From Acidobacteriaceae bacterium (GTDB taxonomy: Bacteria; Acidobacteriota; Terriglobia; Terriglobales; Acidobacteriaceae): a stretch of DNA of 64,000 bases. The notes below the pieces were generated by a model. The model made no database searches. It saw only the letters and a list, made by a program, of their open reading frames with translations, and had not been told where the DNA came from. Below, piece after piece: positions 17,958 through 28,490 of this stretch. A program made the translations under genes and the position numbers. How positions within the stretch are numbered: position 1 is the first letter of the stretch; each line of letters begins with the position of its first letter. The DNA lies in NCBI GenBank assembly GCA_003138515.1, contig PLGG01000065.1, positions 27,116 through 91,115 of the forward strand, written 5' to 3'.

Positions 17958-19838
17958 TTAAGGAGACGATCGAGCAGGAGGCGCGACTTCCGCAGCCTCG
18001 ACCTCGCGGCGCTCGAGGTGGTCGTACCAGGTGAACTTGAGAATTGCCGACGTAGCCAGTACCACAGCCAGAGTGACAGCGGCGCGCTTCAGTTCCCAGA
18101 TGACGATGTACATGGGAAGCACGACGAGTGCGATCTGCCAGACGATCCCGACGGCGACGTTGAACATGTCGCGCTTGAAGTCTTTGTTGCGCTTGAAGCC
18201 GGGGTCCTCCGCGAGAACCTTGCGGTAGATGGGGCCCCAGAAGCCCCACGGCCGCACCCGCCGGTAGAAGACTTTGAGCACCTCGTCGTCTTCCGGCTTG
18301 GTGAGCAGGGTACCGGCAAAGCATCCGATGAGCGAGAGAACCAGCACCACCGGAAAGACGATCGAGACATCCATATTGATGGAGTATGCGGCCAGCAGAT
18401 GCTGGACGAGTGGAACTTTCGCGATCAGCGTAGGCAGCGCCAGAGCGGATGTGATTCCGGCGAGCATGCCCCAGAAGTAGCCATAGCCGTTAAAGCGCCA
18501 CCAGTACCACTTGAGGACGTTGGAAGCGGTGTATCCTCCCCACAATCCGGAGACGATCCAGACCACGACGGCGTTGACCGAAGTCACATTCCACCCGATG
18601 AGCACGCCGATGACGACGACGGCAAATGAGGCCAGATAGCTCAAACGGACATAAGTGCGCGGCGGAGCGTCGGGGCGAATGTAGCGCTTGTAGATGTCGT
18701 TGACGAAGTACGGCGGCGCGGCATTCACTGTGGCGGCAAAGTTGGCCATGAAGGCGGCCAGCAGGCCGGAGATGAGGAAGCCGAGCAAGCCGACGGGAAC
18801 GAAGCGTGCCAGCGCATACGGAAGCACCAGCTCAAAGTCCATGTTGGCGCCCATGGCGCGGATGCTGTCCGAGAAGAACACGGCGGCCAGGATGGCAAGA
18901 CCGGCGGTAAGAAAATAGCGGGGAAAGGTGAGCACGACGTTGACCCACGCGCTCATCATCGAAGCCTCGCGCGGACTTTTTGAAGCGAGCACGCGCTGCA
19001 TGTCGTAGTTGGGCGCAGGGCCCGCGGCGGAGATCAGCACGCCCTTGAAGAGGAGCATCATGACGAAGAAGCCAAAAAGCCCATAACCATCCTGCGCGAT
19101 TCGCGTGCTGGTGGCCGGGATCAGCGTCGACCAATCGAGATTCAAGTGCCAGCCGAAAAATACATTGTCCCAGCCAGCCGGCACCACTTTGTGCAGCATC
19201 TCCGGCGCCACGCGGCGCATGGCGATGATGCCCACCGCGAAGGACGCAATGGAAAGCACGCAAAACTGCACCACCTCAGTGATCACCACGCTGATCATGC
19301 CGCCCTTGATAACGTAGATAGCCGTAATCAGGACAAGAATCAGCGCGTACTGGTTCGGCGACAGGTGCCAGGGAAGAAACGTGGCCGCGAATTTGCCGAT
19401 GCCCTTGAAGCCGTAGCTGAAGAAACCGATGATGCTGATGAAGGCATAGAGAACAACGATGAGGTGCGACAACTGCGCGCCGCGGCCGGTGCCGAAGCGC
19501 GTTTTGATCCACTCCGCTCCGGTCATCACCCGCGAGCGCCGGAGCCACGCCGACATGTAGACCATGAGAAAGACCTGGTTGAAGGTCGGCCATAGCCACG
19601 GAATCCACACGCTCTTCAGGCCATAGACGAACATCCAGTACACCAGCAGCATGGTGCCGCTGATGTCGAACATGCCCGAAGCGTTGGAAAGGCCCAGCAC
19701 ATACCACGGCATCTTGTTGCCGCCCAGAAAATATGCGGTCATGTCGCGCGAGCCGTGGTGCGATACCCAGTAGCCCACGAACACGGTGCCCAGCAGGTAC
19801 ACCAGAATGATTGCGATATCCAACGGTTGAAGATGCAT
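17958..19838 (-). CDS. Sodium/solute symporter (SSS family)
   Basis: 626 aa with about 13-14 hydrophobic helices spread along the length. The N-terminus (LDIAIILVYLLGTVFVGYW), the MPWYVLGLSNASGMFDISGTM segment and the FLISGLLAAFMANFAATVNAA region (SSS signature) define the SSS family, inner-membrane Na+-coupled transporters of sugars and other solutes. The long C-terminal part with extra helices and a Lys/Arg-rich loop is typical of sugar-transporting members. It sits between GH9 and LacI on the same strand, so the substrate is probably an oligosaccharide or glucose released by GH9. Confidence 0.9.
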   Translation of the reverse strand: MHLQPLDIAIILVYLLGTVFVGYWVSHHGSRDMTAYFLGGNKMPWYVLGLSNASGMFDISGTMLLVYWMFVYGLKSVWIPWLWPTFNQVFLMVYMSAWLRRSRVMTGAEWIKTRFGTGRGAQLSHLIVVLYAFISIIGFFSYGFKGIGKFAATFLPWHLSPNQYALILVLITAIYVIKGGMISVVITEVVQFCVLSIASFAVGIIAMRRVAPEMLHKVVPAGWDNVFFGWHLNLDWSTLIPATSTRIAQDGYGLFGFFVMMLLFKGVLISAAGPAPNYDMQRVLASKSPREASMMSAWVNVVLTFPRYFLTAGLAILAAVFFSDSIRAMGANMDFELVLPYALARFVPVGLLGFLISGLLAAFMANFAATVNAAPPYFVNDIYKRYIRPDAPPRTYVRLSYLASFAVVVIGVLIGWNVTSVNAVVVWIVSGLWGGYTASNVLKWYWWRFNGYGYFWGMLAGITSALALPTLIAKVPLVQHLLAAYSINMDVSIVFPVVLVLSLIGCFAGTLLTKPEDDEVLKVFYRRVRPWGFWGPIYRKVLAEDPGFKRNKDFKRDMFNVAVGIVWQIALVVLPMYIVIWELKRAAVTLAVVLATSAILKFTWYDHLERREVEAAEVAPPARSSP

Positions 19839-19932
19839 CGAGTCCCCCGGATTTACTTACTGATCGATCTCTCCAGAATTCCCTGCCGCATGTTGCCGAT
19901 CGCGGCCAGCGGAGTACTGGTTTGAAAGTTTC

Positions 19933-21717
19933 TTAATACAGTTGCCCGGCCAACAAGAAGACCAGTGTTGCCTGCCAGTTGATAGCGATCTCGTTGCTTG
20001 CGTATGAGGCCGTCTGGTCCGCATAGTATTTCTCCGGCGGTAACCCGCTCGGAAACTTGGCCAGCACAGGATCCTGGCGGCCGGCATTCGGCCCTCCGGA
20101 CAATAATCCCGGCCACGGCCCCGGTTGCTCGCCCGATCCGCTGGGCCGGTGATGCGGGTGCAGGACCGAGTGCTCGCCAACCTGCGTGACCCACGAGAGC
20201 GAGAAGGTATTTCGGCCGAGCAGATAGTGCAAATCGTCGCGCGCCGCATTCCGAAAGGCAGGATCCGGTGCGATCGCGTCGGCGATCATCAGGTCCATGC
20301 CATACTGCGCTGCAATCCCGTTCGATCCCCAGACGAAGTCCGTCGGCTTGAGGCTTACGTGGTATGGATTGGCGGCAGTAGCGCTGACAATTGCGCGCGC
20401 TGCCGACAACATTCGGCTGCGAATAGCCGCTTGCGCCTTGGCGTCGGCGTCTTTGCGCCGGGAAAGAGCGTAGGTGCGCAGAGCCATGGGGGCCATCATG
20501 CGCCAACCTTCCGCGGCCGGCGAATCGAGGATGGGAAGATAAGCGGCATAGTTGCTCAAGAAGAATTGGTGATAGGCGTTTTCGCCAGTGGTGCGCCAAA
20601 GCTCTGCCGACGCCCAAAGGCGTTCGTCTGCGCAATTCGAATCGCCGTACTCTCCGGTTGAAATGCCGGGCGGATTGCGGAACGTCACATTTGGATACTG
20701 CTCGGTCCACTTCCACGCGCGGCGCGCGGCATCGAGAGCCCGCGTGGCAAACGCCGCATCGAACGGCTTGTAGACCCGCGCGGCGATCGCTGCCACCGCG
20801 GCCAGATCGGCAGTGGCGCAGGTGCTTTTGTAGGGTGCCGAGCCGGTCCCGATGACCTCGCTGGGCAGCGTGTCCTTGTCGGGAGCAATGAAGTCCGGGA
20901 AATGCGTGCTCGTCTGCTTGTGCCATGCGCCGCCGTCGCTGTCCTGCATCTTCAGCATCCATTCCAGGTTCCAGCGAATCTCGTTCAGGATGTCGGGAGT
21001 GCCGTTCCCGGTTTCTGGAATCTTGAGTTGAATGGGCTTGAGCCGGGGACCGTAGATCTCCCATGCCCACAGCAGCGTTCCCGTCGCGATGCCCGAGTTG
21101 ACCGTGTAACGGCCATAGTCGCCCGCGTCGTGCCAGCCGCCGATGTTGTCTCGTGGTCCGGAAGCGCCTGAGCTGGGATGAAACTCACCATGCAGGTGGC
21201 AGGCTGGGTGGGAGTATCCGGGAAACTCCGGACCCAGATCGACCGCTGTTCCGCAGCGCTGCCCGTAAAAGCCGCGCATGGCCAGGTAGTATGTGCGCTC
21301 GAAGACGTTGCTACCTATCGTGAAGGTCCAGCTCTTTCCCACCTCAGGAACCTGGACGTAGTAGGTTCCCGCCTCGCGCAGCTGGGAGAAGTCCGCTGCC
21401 TCGACGGTGTCGCCTGAGAGCGGGTCGGTCGAGGCCGGCGAAAGCGCTCCACGAAGAACGGCCTTTCCATCGCTGGAGCGCCTGATGTCAAAGGTTTTAG
21501 CTGGGGTTTTAGCTGGACTCGCGACCAGGGCGACCTTGGGTGCGCCGGCAAGATACCCGACCTGGTCAAGCTTGATGGCTGGGGTTGGGTTCTCGGCCGC
21601 ATAAAGCTGGAAAGCGGGGCATAATGCCAGACCCAAAACGCATAAAAAGAAGAGCCAGAGTCGCGCGCGGCGGCAGGTTCGAAGGTTCCAAATCGATGAA
21701 GGCGGCCTATCGTTCAT
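19933..21717 (-). CDS. Secreted GH9 glycoside hydrolase with CelD N-terminal Ig-like domain
   Basis: 594 aa. A signal-anchor region (LWLFFLCVLGLALCPAF) precedes a cellulase N-terminal Ig-like domain (residues about 45-135; IKLDQVGYLAGAPKVALV). The (alpha/alpha)6 GH9 barrel shows GGWHDAGDYGRYTVNSG (the DAGD catalytic base region), GNGTPDILNE, the His motif VLHPHHRPSG and, at the end, SYASNEIAINWQA with the catalytic acid Glu. GH9 enzymes cleave beta-1,4-glucans, or exo-act on chitosan or cellodextrins. The ATG at 21717 is preferred to a GTG three codons upstream. First gene of the GH9-SSS-LacI operon, divergent from GH94. Confidence 0.9.
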   Translation of the reverse strand: MNDRPPSSIWNLRTCRRARLWLFFLCVLGLALCPAFQLYAAENPTPAIKLDQVGYLAGAPKVALVASPAKTPAKTFDIRRSSDGKAVLRGALSPASTDPLSGDTVEAADFSQLREAGTYYVQVPEVGKSWTFTIGSNVFERTYYLAMRGFYGQRCGTAVDLGPEFPGYSHPACHLHGEFHPSSGASGPRDNIGGWHDAGDYGRYTVNSGIATGTLLWAWEIYGPRLKPIQLKIPETGNGTPDILNEIRWNLEWMLKMQDSDGGAWHKQTSTHFPDFIAPDKDTLPSEVIGTGSAPYKSTCATADLAAVAAIAARVYKPFDAAFATRALDAARRAWKWTEQYPNVTFRNPPGISTGEYGDSNCADERLWASAELWRTTGENAYHQFFLSNYAAYLPILDSPAAEGWRMMAPMALRTYALSRRKDADAKAQAAIRSRMLSAARAIVSATAANPYHVSLKPTDFVWGSNGIAAQYGMDLMIADAIAPDPAFRNAARDDLHYLLGRNTFSLSWVTQVGEHSVLHPHHRPSGSGEQPGPWPGLLSGGPNAGRQDPVLAKFPSGLPPEKYYADQTASYASNEIAINWQATLVFLLAGQLY

Positions 21718-21825
21718 TCGCTTCACTCGCGAGGGTCGGTTGAAAAGACGGATCAGTCTCTCACATCGTCACGCACCCCGGCAACGGATTCCTCGGCCCA
21801 GGCGAATCATCGGCGGGAATATTCC

Positions 21826-21855
21826 TTGTTGCACTTCCGTTGGTTCGGCTATAAT
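21826..21855 (+). promoter_or_regulatory. Promoter of the GH94 gene
   Basis: Perfect -10 TATAAT (21850-21855). TTGTTG lies 18 bases upstream (21826-21831), or alternatively TTGCAC at a 15-base spacing. The predicted start near 21862 gives a leader of about 90 bases. Confidence 0.6.
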
Positions 21856-21888
21856 CGCGCTTCGCTTTCAAAGGTAGCGAATTCTCTC

Positions 21889-21906
21889 TGCAAAAACGTT
21901 TCAGCT
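21889..21906. promoter_or_regulatory. Candidate LacI-family operator
   Basis: TGCAAAAACGTTTCAGCT has the central CG and AAACGTTT core typical of LacI/GalR operators with partly matching outer GC pairs (6 of 9 symmetric positions). It lies about 27-45 bases after the predicted GH94 transcription start, a repressing position. The LacI gene of the divergent operon is the obvious candidate regulator. Confidence 0.45.
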
Positions 21907-21952
21907 TGTTTTGCTGATCTCCTGCCGCCCTGGGTCCCAAGAGGAACTGAAG

Positions 21953-24412
21953 ATGAAGTTTGGCTATTTCGACGATCGTAACCGCGAGTATGTGATCACG
22001 CGGCCGGATACGCCGCTGCCGTGGATCAACTACCTCGGTTGCCAGGAGTACTTCGGAATCATCTCGAACACCGCGGGCGGCTATTCGTTCTATCGCGACG
22101 CGCGGCTGCGGAGGCTGACACGTTACAGGTATAACAACGCGCCATGGGATTGCGGTGGCCGCTACATTTATCTGCGCGACGAAGAGTCGGGCAGCTTCTG
22201 GTCGCCGAGCTGGCAGCCGACACGGCACGCAGCCGAGGACTATTCCTGCCGCCACGGCATGGGCTACACAACCATTGGCTCGAAGTTCGCGGGCATTGAA
22301 GCCAGCACGCGCTACTTCGTCCCGCTCGACGAAAACCTCGAAATCTGGCAGCTCACGGTGACCAATCGCCGCGCGATGCCGGCGCGGATCTCGGTCTTCG
22401 CCAGCGTCGAGTTCTGCTTATGGGATGCGCAGGACGACGCCACCAATTTCCAGCGAAATTACAACATTGGCGAGGTCGAGGTGGTTGACGGCGTCATCTA
22501 TCACAAGACGGAGTACCGCGAGCGCCGCAATCACTTCGCTTACTTTGCCTGCTCCGAGCCAACATCCGGCTTCGAGACCGCGCGCGATGCGTTTCTGGGC
22601 CCCTACCGCGGCTGGGACAATCCCGCAGCCGTCGCCGCCGGCCAACTCACCAACTCCATCGCGCATGGCTGGGCTCCGATTGGCGCGCACCAGGTAAAGC
22701 TCGACCTCGCCGCCGGAGAAACACGGCAAATCGTCTTCGTCCTCGGCTATCAGGAAAACCCGGTCGACCGGAAATTCGATCCGCCCGGAACGCAGATCAT
22801 CAATAAGGAGCTAGCCAAGCCGTCGATCGCGAAGTACCTGGCCGCCAAACAAGCGGACGCGGCTTTCGACCGCCTGCGCGCGCACTGGGACAAGCTTCTC
22901 GGCATCTTCCAGGTGGACACGCCGGACGTGCACACCAACCGCATGGTCAACATCTGGAACGCGTACCAGTGCATGGCGACATTCAACATGTCGCGCTCTG
23001 CCTCTTCATTCGAGTCGGGCATCGGCCGCGGCCTCGGTTTCCGCGACTCGAACCAGGACCTGCTGGGTTTTGTGCACATGGTGCCTGCTCGAGCGCGCGA
23101 GCGCATTCTCGACCTGGCCTCCACGCAGCTAGACACCGGCGGCGCCTATCACCAGTACCAGCCGCTCACCAAGCGCGGCAACAACGACATTGGCGGCGGA
23201 TTCAATGACGATCCGCATTGGCTCATCCTCGGCGTCGCGGCTTACATCAAAGAAACAGGCGATTGGAGCATCCTCGACGAGCCAACGCCCTATGACAACA
23301 AGCCCGGCACCGAGGAGCCGCTCTACGATCATCTTCATCGCAGCTTCCGTTACACGCTGGAGCGCCTCGGGCCGCACGGGCTGCCGCTGATCGGCCGCGC
23401 CGATTGGAACGACTGCCTCAATCTGAACTGCTTCTCCGACACGCCCGGCAATTCCTTCCAGACCACAACCAATCGGGATGGCAAAGTGGCCGAGTCGGTG
23501 TTCATCGCCGGACTCTTCGTGCATGCCTCGCACGAGCTGGCTGCCATCGCCAGTCGCCACGGCCATTCGGACGACGCCACGTGTTTTCTTAGAGCGGCCG
23601 ATCGAATGGAGCAGACGATTAAGGAGCACGGCTGGGACGGCGAGTGGTTCCTGCGCGCCTACGACAGCTTCGGCGAAAAGATCGGCTCAAAGGAGCGCGA
23701 GGAAGGCAAGATCTTCATCGAGTCCAACGGCTTCTGCGTGCTGGCAGGCATCGGGCTCGACGACGGCAGGGCCGCCAAAGCTCTGGCATCCGTGCGCGAG
23801 CACCTCGCCACGAAGCATGGGCTCGTTGTGCATCAGCCGGCCTACACTCGCTACTATCTCCACCTGGGCGAGATTTCTTCGTACCCGCCGGGCTACAAGG
23901 AGAACGCCGGCGTTTTCTGCCACGTGAATCCCTGGGTCATGATCGGCGAGACGCTGTTGGGCCACGGCGATGAGGCGTACGACTACTATCTGCGCATCAA
24001 TCCCTCGGCGCGCGAAGAAATCAGCGAGGTGCACCGCTGCGAACCTTACGTCTATGCGCAAATGATCGCTGGCAAGGACGCGCCGACGTTCGGCGAGGCC
24101 AAAAATTCCTGGCTCACAGGAACCGCGGCATGGAATTACTACGCAATCGCGCAGTGGATTCTCGGCGTGCGCCCAACTTATGATGGCCTTGAGATTGCTC
24201 CCGTGATTCCGGCCGGCTGGCAGGGATTCACCGCAACGCGCATCTTCCGCGGAGTGACATATAAGATCGCCATCGAGCGCAAGGGCAACGGAAACAGTGT
24301 CGCGCTGACCGTCGACGGCGCGCCGATCAAGGGAAATATCGTGCCTCCTCCTGCCGACGGCCGCAAAGAAGTTTCGATTGTGGCGGCTTTAGGCTCGGCA
24401 GTTTTAAGCTAG
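21953..24412 (+). CDS. GH94 glycoside phosphorylase (cellobiose phosphorylase type)
   Basis: 819 aa, full length. MKFGYFDDRNREYVITRPDT and the later NTAGGYSFYRDARLRRLTRY are typical of the N-terminal beta-sandwich. The catalytic barrel has GRGLGFRDSNQDLLGF (catalytic Asp within this motif, about residue 369), QYQPLTKRGNNDIG, IGRADWNDCLN and the C-terminal SWLTGTAAWNYYAIAQ with LGVRPTYDGLEI. GH94 enzymes cleave disaccharides with phosphate to give a sugar 1-phosphate and free sugar in the cytoplasm. Cellobiose is most likely given the neighbouring GH9, but chitobiose or laminaribiose cannot be excluded. No signal peptide. GAGGA precedes the ATG. Confidence 0.9.
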   Translation: MKFGYFDDRNREYVITRPDTPLPWINYLGCQEYFGIISNTAGGYSFYRDARLRRLTRYRYNNAPWDCGGRYIYLRDEESGSFWSPSWQPTRHAAEDYSCRHGMGYTTIGSKFAGIEASTRYFVPLDENLEIWQLTVTNRRAMPARISVFASVEFCLWDAQDDATNFQRNYNIGEVEVVDGVIYHKTEYRERRNHFAYFACSEPTSGFETARDAFLGPYRGWDNPAAVAAGQLTNSIAHGWAPIGAHQVKLDLAAGETRQIVFVLGYQENPVDRKFDPPGTQIINKELAKPSIAKYLAAKQADAAFDRLRAHWDKLLGIFQVDTPDVHTNRMVNIWNAYQCMATFNMSRSASSFESGIGRGLGFRDSNQDLLGFVHMVPARARERILDLASTQLDTGGAYHQYQPLTKRGNNDIGGGFNDDPHWLILGVAAYIKETGDWSILDEPTPYDNKPGTEEPLYDHLHRSFRYTLERLGPHGLPLIGRADWNDCLNLNCFSDTPGNSFQTTTNRDGKVAESVFIAGLFVHASHELAAIASRHGHSDDATCFLRAADRMEQTIKEHGWDGEWFLRAYDSFGEKIGSKEREEGKIFIESNGFCVLAGIGLDDGRAAKALASVREHLATKHGLVVHQPAYTRYYLHLGEISSYPPGYKENAGVFCHVNPWVMIGETLLGHGDEAYDYYLRINPSAREEISEVHRCEPYVYAQMIAGKDAPTFGEAKNSWLTGTAAWNYYAIAQWILGVRPTYDGLEIAPVIPAGWQGFTATRIFRGVTYKIAIERKGNGNSVALTVDGAPIKGNIVPPPADGRKEVSIVAALGSAVLS

Positions 24413-24450
24413 CGCTGCCGTTGCATCTCTCCGTGAACCAAGGAGCCGCT

Positions 24451-25446
<996 letters not shown>

Positions 25447-25841
25447 GTGGGCCCGGCCACACCGGGTGGCCCGACCGCAGTCGATTCGAGCAGCCAGCCT
25501 GCCGATTCGCGGTCACAAAGCATGCCCATTTCGCAAATTACAAGAGAACTAGCCTCGCGCCAGGCCGGAGGAGCGGTGTGCCCGAAATGGCCGATTACAC
25601 TTTGGTAACACAACTATATGGTTATCTAAGTTCCTTATTGACCCATAAATGGTTACCATCGTCCCACGGCACCTTATTTAGCGGGCAGTCACCGCTTGAC
25701 GCTCGCATTGAAGGCTCTCCCCGGATTGCCGAAATTTGTTTGTTATGGGCCGAAGAAACCCGCGAGTTCGGCTCGCGGACAACATGTCGATTTGAGATTC
25801 GTGCGCGAAAGCGGCTGGTATCTCGAGGAGCAATTCAAACC
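25447..25841. other. Intergenic region with inverted repeats upstream of the CpaE-like gene
   Basis: An AT-rich island at about 25595-25680 carries TGGTAAC (25603-25609), TGGTTAT (25619-25625) and TGGTTACCA (25650-25658). The first and last form a 7-base inverted repeat. TTACAC and TATGGT (16-base spacing) could be a promoter. The rest shows nothing recognisable. Confidence 0.4.
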
Positions 25842-28490
25842 GTGACCTCAGCGGGCGTATCACCCAAATTCGAGATGAAACACGCCGACACAACAGGAGC
25901 CGCACTCTTGTCGGTTGCCTTGATTGGCCCAGACGCGGAAAGGCGTTCGGTCGTGGCCAGGGCTCTCGCCGAAACTCGCCGGGCCGATGTTCGCGAGTTC
26001 GATTCCTACCCGCCGAAACGTGAACACCTGCATGGATTGCTGGCGTCGTTTGAGGTTGTCGTCCTTGACATCGACAGCGACCCGGATGTCGCTCTGGAAT
26101 TAGTGGAAAGAGCGAGTGCCAACGACGCGGCGACGTTCATGGTCTATTCGGAGAAGTCAGATCCGGAATTCGCCATCCGCTCCATGCGTGCAGGCGCTCG
26201 TGAGTTCCTCCTTCTACCCCTCGACCAGGGCGCTGTGGCCGGGGCTCTTGGTCGGACCAAAACTTTCCTTCGCGAGAAAGCTCTGCCCGCAGAGAAGACT
26301 CGAGGAGGGTTGCACGTTTTTGTCGGGTCCAAAGGGGGATCCGGCGTTACGACGGTCGCGTGCAATGTTGCCATCGCCCTGGCGCAGAATTCCGGCCAAA
26401 AAACCCTGCTCATCGACCTCGCTCTTCCCATTGGAGACACGGCACTGTGCCTTGGGATTACCGCGGGTTACTCGACGGAGGACGCACTCCGGAATATCGA
26501 CCGGCTGGATGCAAGTTCTCTTCAAAATCTCCTGGTCGAGCACCGCTCGGGAGTATTCGTCCTGGCGGCTCCCACCAAAGTTCCCGACGTTGAGGTTTCT
26601 GAAGGCGCCATCGACAAGCTCATCGCGATCGCGCGGCGCGAATTCGAACATGTGATCGTGGATGTGGGATCGAGGATCGATGGGCCAGCCAAGGTTCTCT
26701 TCGAAGACGCCTCAACCATCTACCTGGTCACCCAGACCGGAATCTCCGAACTGCGGAATTCAAATCGCCTTATCTCGCAGTTCTTCGCTGAGGGAACTCC
26801 CAACCTGGAAGTCGTAATCAACCGGTTTGAGTCTCGCTTCCTGGAACCGGCGAACGAAGATGTCATTGCCAAAGCTCTCGGCAGGCCGGTGCGATGGATG
26901 ATTCCCGATGATCGAGACGCTGCGCGGGCGCTCCAGAGCGGCGACTCCGGGCTGCCTGAAACACGCATTTCGCGCATAAGCCTGGAGATGGCCGGCTCGA
27001 TTACCGGACGCCCGATTCCACAGGAAAAGAAGAGGAATTTTGACGTTGGAGGTCTCGGTAACAATATGCCCCAAGTAGATTTTGCAAGATATGAAGCGAT
27101 GAGTCCTGCGATTCTGGCTTCGGCTGATGCGCGCACCAATCCAAACATCGCGTGGCCGGCGCCCGGCCCGATTACCTACGGGAACAAGCTCACCTTCGAC
27201 CAACTCAATGCCACGGCATCGGTTGAGGGAACTTTGGTCTACACACCCGGCCCAGGCTATGTGTTGCCGGTCGGAACGCATTCGCTATGGGTCACGTTCA
27301 CTCCGGCAGACTCCGGCAGCTACGCTCCGCAGCAGGCCTCGGTTTCAATCGTCGTGGCCAAGGCAACGCCGGTTCTGTCCTGGCCAGTTCCGGCCAAGAT
27401 CGTTTACGGCGCTGCATTAGACGAGGCACAACTCAATGCCTCGGCATCGGTGCCTGGAACCTTGGACTACTCTTCCGCGCCGGGCGAGGTGCTCCCTCCC
27501 GGAATGCACACGCTCTCCGTAACCTTCACTCCCGCCGACAGCGCGAATTACACAACAGCAAAGGCTACCGTGTCGCTGATTGTGTCCAAGGCAGCGTCTG
27601 AAATCCAATGGCCGAAACCCGATCCTATTACGTACGGGACAAAGCTCGGCACCTTGCAACTCTGCGCCATGGCGTCGATTCCGGGAACGTTCGAGTACAA
27701 CCCTGGCTTGGGGGCGGTGCTTGCGGCTGGAGAGCATAAACTGTCGGTTGTTTTCACTCCAGCAGATACCGTGGGCTACTCTACATCGCGGGCCGCCGCA
27801 TCCGTGACTGTGGCCAAGGCAACTCCCGCCGTCACGTGGCCAACGCCGGATCCAATTTCCTACGGCGTTGCCCTCGGCGCAACTCAGCTGAATGCCAAAA
27901 CATCGGTTCCGGGATCTTTTGCTTTTCGACCCGCCGCGGGCGAGATACTCACGCCGGGAGTGCATGAGCTCTCAGTGACCTTCACTCCGACCGACACTTT
28001 GAATTACACAACTGTGAGTGCAGTCGTGCCGCTCACCGTTGCCGAAAAGTCACCAACCCTCATCAACTGGCCGGCCCCATCCGCAATTTCTTACGGCGCC
28101 GCGCTGAGCGCCGCTCAGTTGAATGCCACGGCATCGGTTCCGGGAACATTTGTCTACACTCCTTCAGAGGGCCACGTACTCGCGCCGGGGAAATATACCC
28201 TCACCGCATTGTTCACTCCATCGGACTCTGAAAAATACGCGACGGCCGAAGCCTCGGTCGTGCTCGAGGTGGAAGGCCGGGCTTACGCTGCTTCATTGCC
28301 AACCACAGCCGATGACCCAGCATCCGCGCAGACCTTCACCGCAACCAGGTCCGCCCCCCCGGATTCGGCGCCGGCGGAAGTAAAAGGTGAGCACACGGCA
28401 ACCAACACAACTCCGCGCGAAACACGCACGTACAAAGGTTCTGTCTACGAGAAACGTGAGGACGGTCAATGGCATCTCCAGAAGAACTAA
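25842..28490 (+). CDS. CpaE/TadZ-like receiver-ATPase fused to five Ig-like (MBG-type) repeats
   Basis: 882 aa from a GTG that has GAGGAG 10 bases upstream; an ATG at 25875 is the alternative. Residues about 20-140 look like a degenerate response-regulator receiver (SVALIGPDAERRSVVARALA, VVVLDIDSD). Residues about 155-410 form a ParA/MinD ATPase of the CpaE/TadZ type: FVGSKGGSGVTTVACNVA (deviant P-loop with Val where the usual Lys sits), LLIDLALPIGDTALCLG and VIVDVGSRIDGPA. After a short linker there are five repeats of about 76 aa, each beginning WPxPxxIxYG, with QLNAxASVPGTF and HxLSVTFTPADSxxYT. No signal peptide or membrane helix separates ATPase and repeats, so the Ig-like repeats should stay in the cytoplasm. 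The last 22 bases overlap the TonB gene, so translation is coupled. Confidence 0.82.
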   Translation: MTSAGVSPKFEMKHADTTGAALLSVALIGPDAERRSVVARALAETRRADVREFDSYPPKREHLHGLLASFEVVVLDIDSDPDVALELVERASANDAATFMVYSEKSDPEFAIRSMRAGAREFLLLPLDQGAVAGALGRTKTFLREKALPAEKTRGGLHVFVGSKGGSGVTTVACNVAIALAQNSGQKTLLIDLALPIGDTALCLGITAGYSTEDALRNIDRLDASSLQNLLVEHRSGVFVLAAPTKVPDVEVSEGAIDKLIAIARREFEHVIVDVGSRIDGPAKVLFEDASTIYLVTQTGISELRNSNRLISQFFAEGTPNLEVVINRFESRFLEPANEDVIAKALGRPVRWMIPDDRDAARALQSGDSGLPETRISRISLEMAGSITGRPIPQEKKRNFDVGGLGNNMPQVDFARYEAMSPAILASADARTNPNIAWPAPGPITYGNKLTFDQLNATASVEGTLVYTPGPGYVLPVGTHSLWVTFTPADSGSYAPQQASVSIVVAKATPVLSWPVPAKIVYGAALDEAQLNASASVPGTLDYSSAPGEVLPPGMHTLSVTFTPADSANYTTAKATVSLIVSKAASEIQWPKPDPITYGTKLGTLQLCAMASIPGTFEYNPGLGAVLAAGEHKLSVVFTPADTVGYSTSRAAASVTVAKATPAVTWPTPDPISYGVALGATQLNAKTSVPGSFAFRPAAGEILTPGVHELSVTFTPTDTLNYTTVSAVVPLTVAEKSPTLINWPAPSAISYGAALSAAQLNATASVPGTFVYTPSEGHVLAPGKYTLTALFTPSDSEKYATAEASVVLEVEGRAYAASLPTTADDPASAQTFTATRSAPPDSAPAEVKGEHTATNTTPRETRTYKGSVYEKREDGQWHLQKN

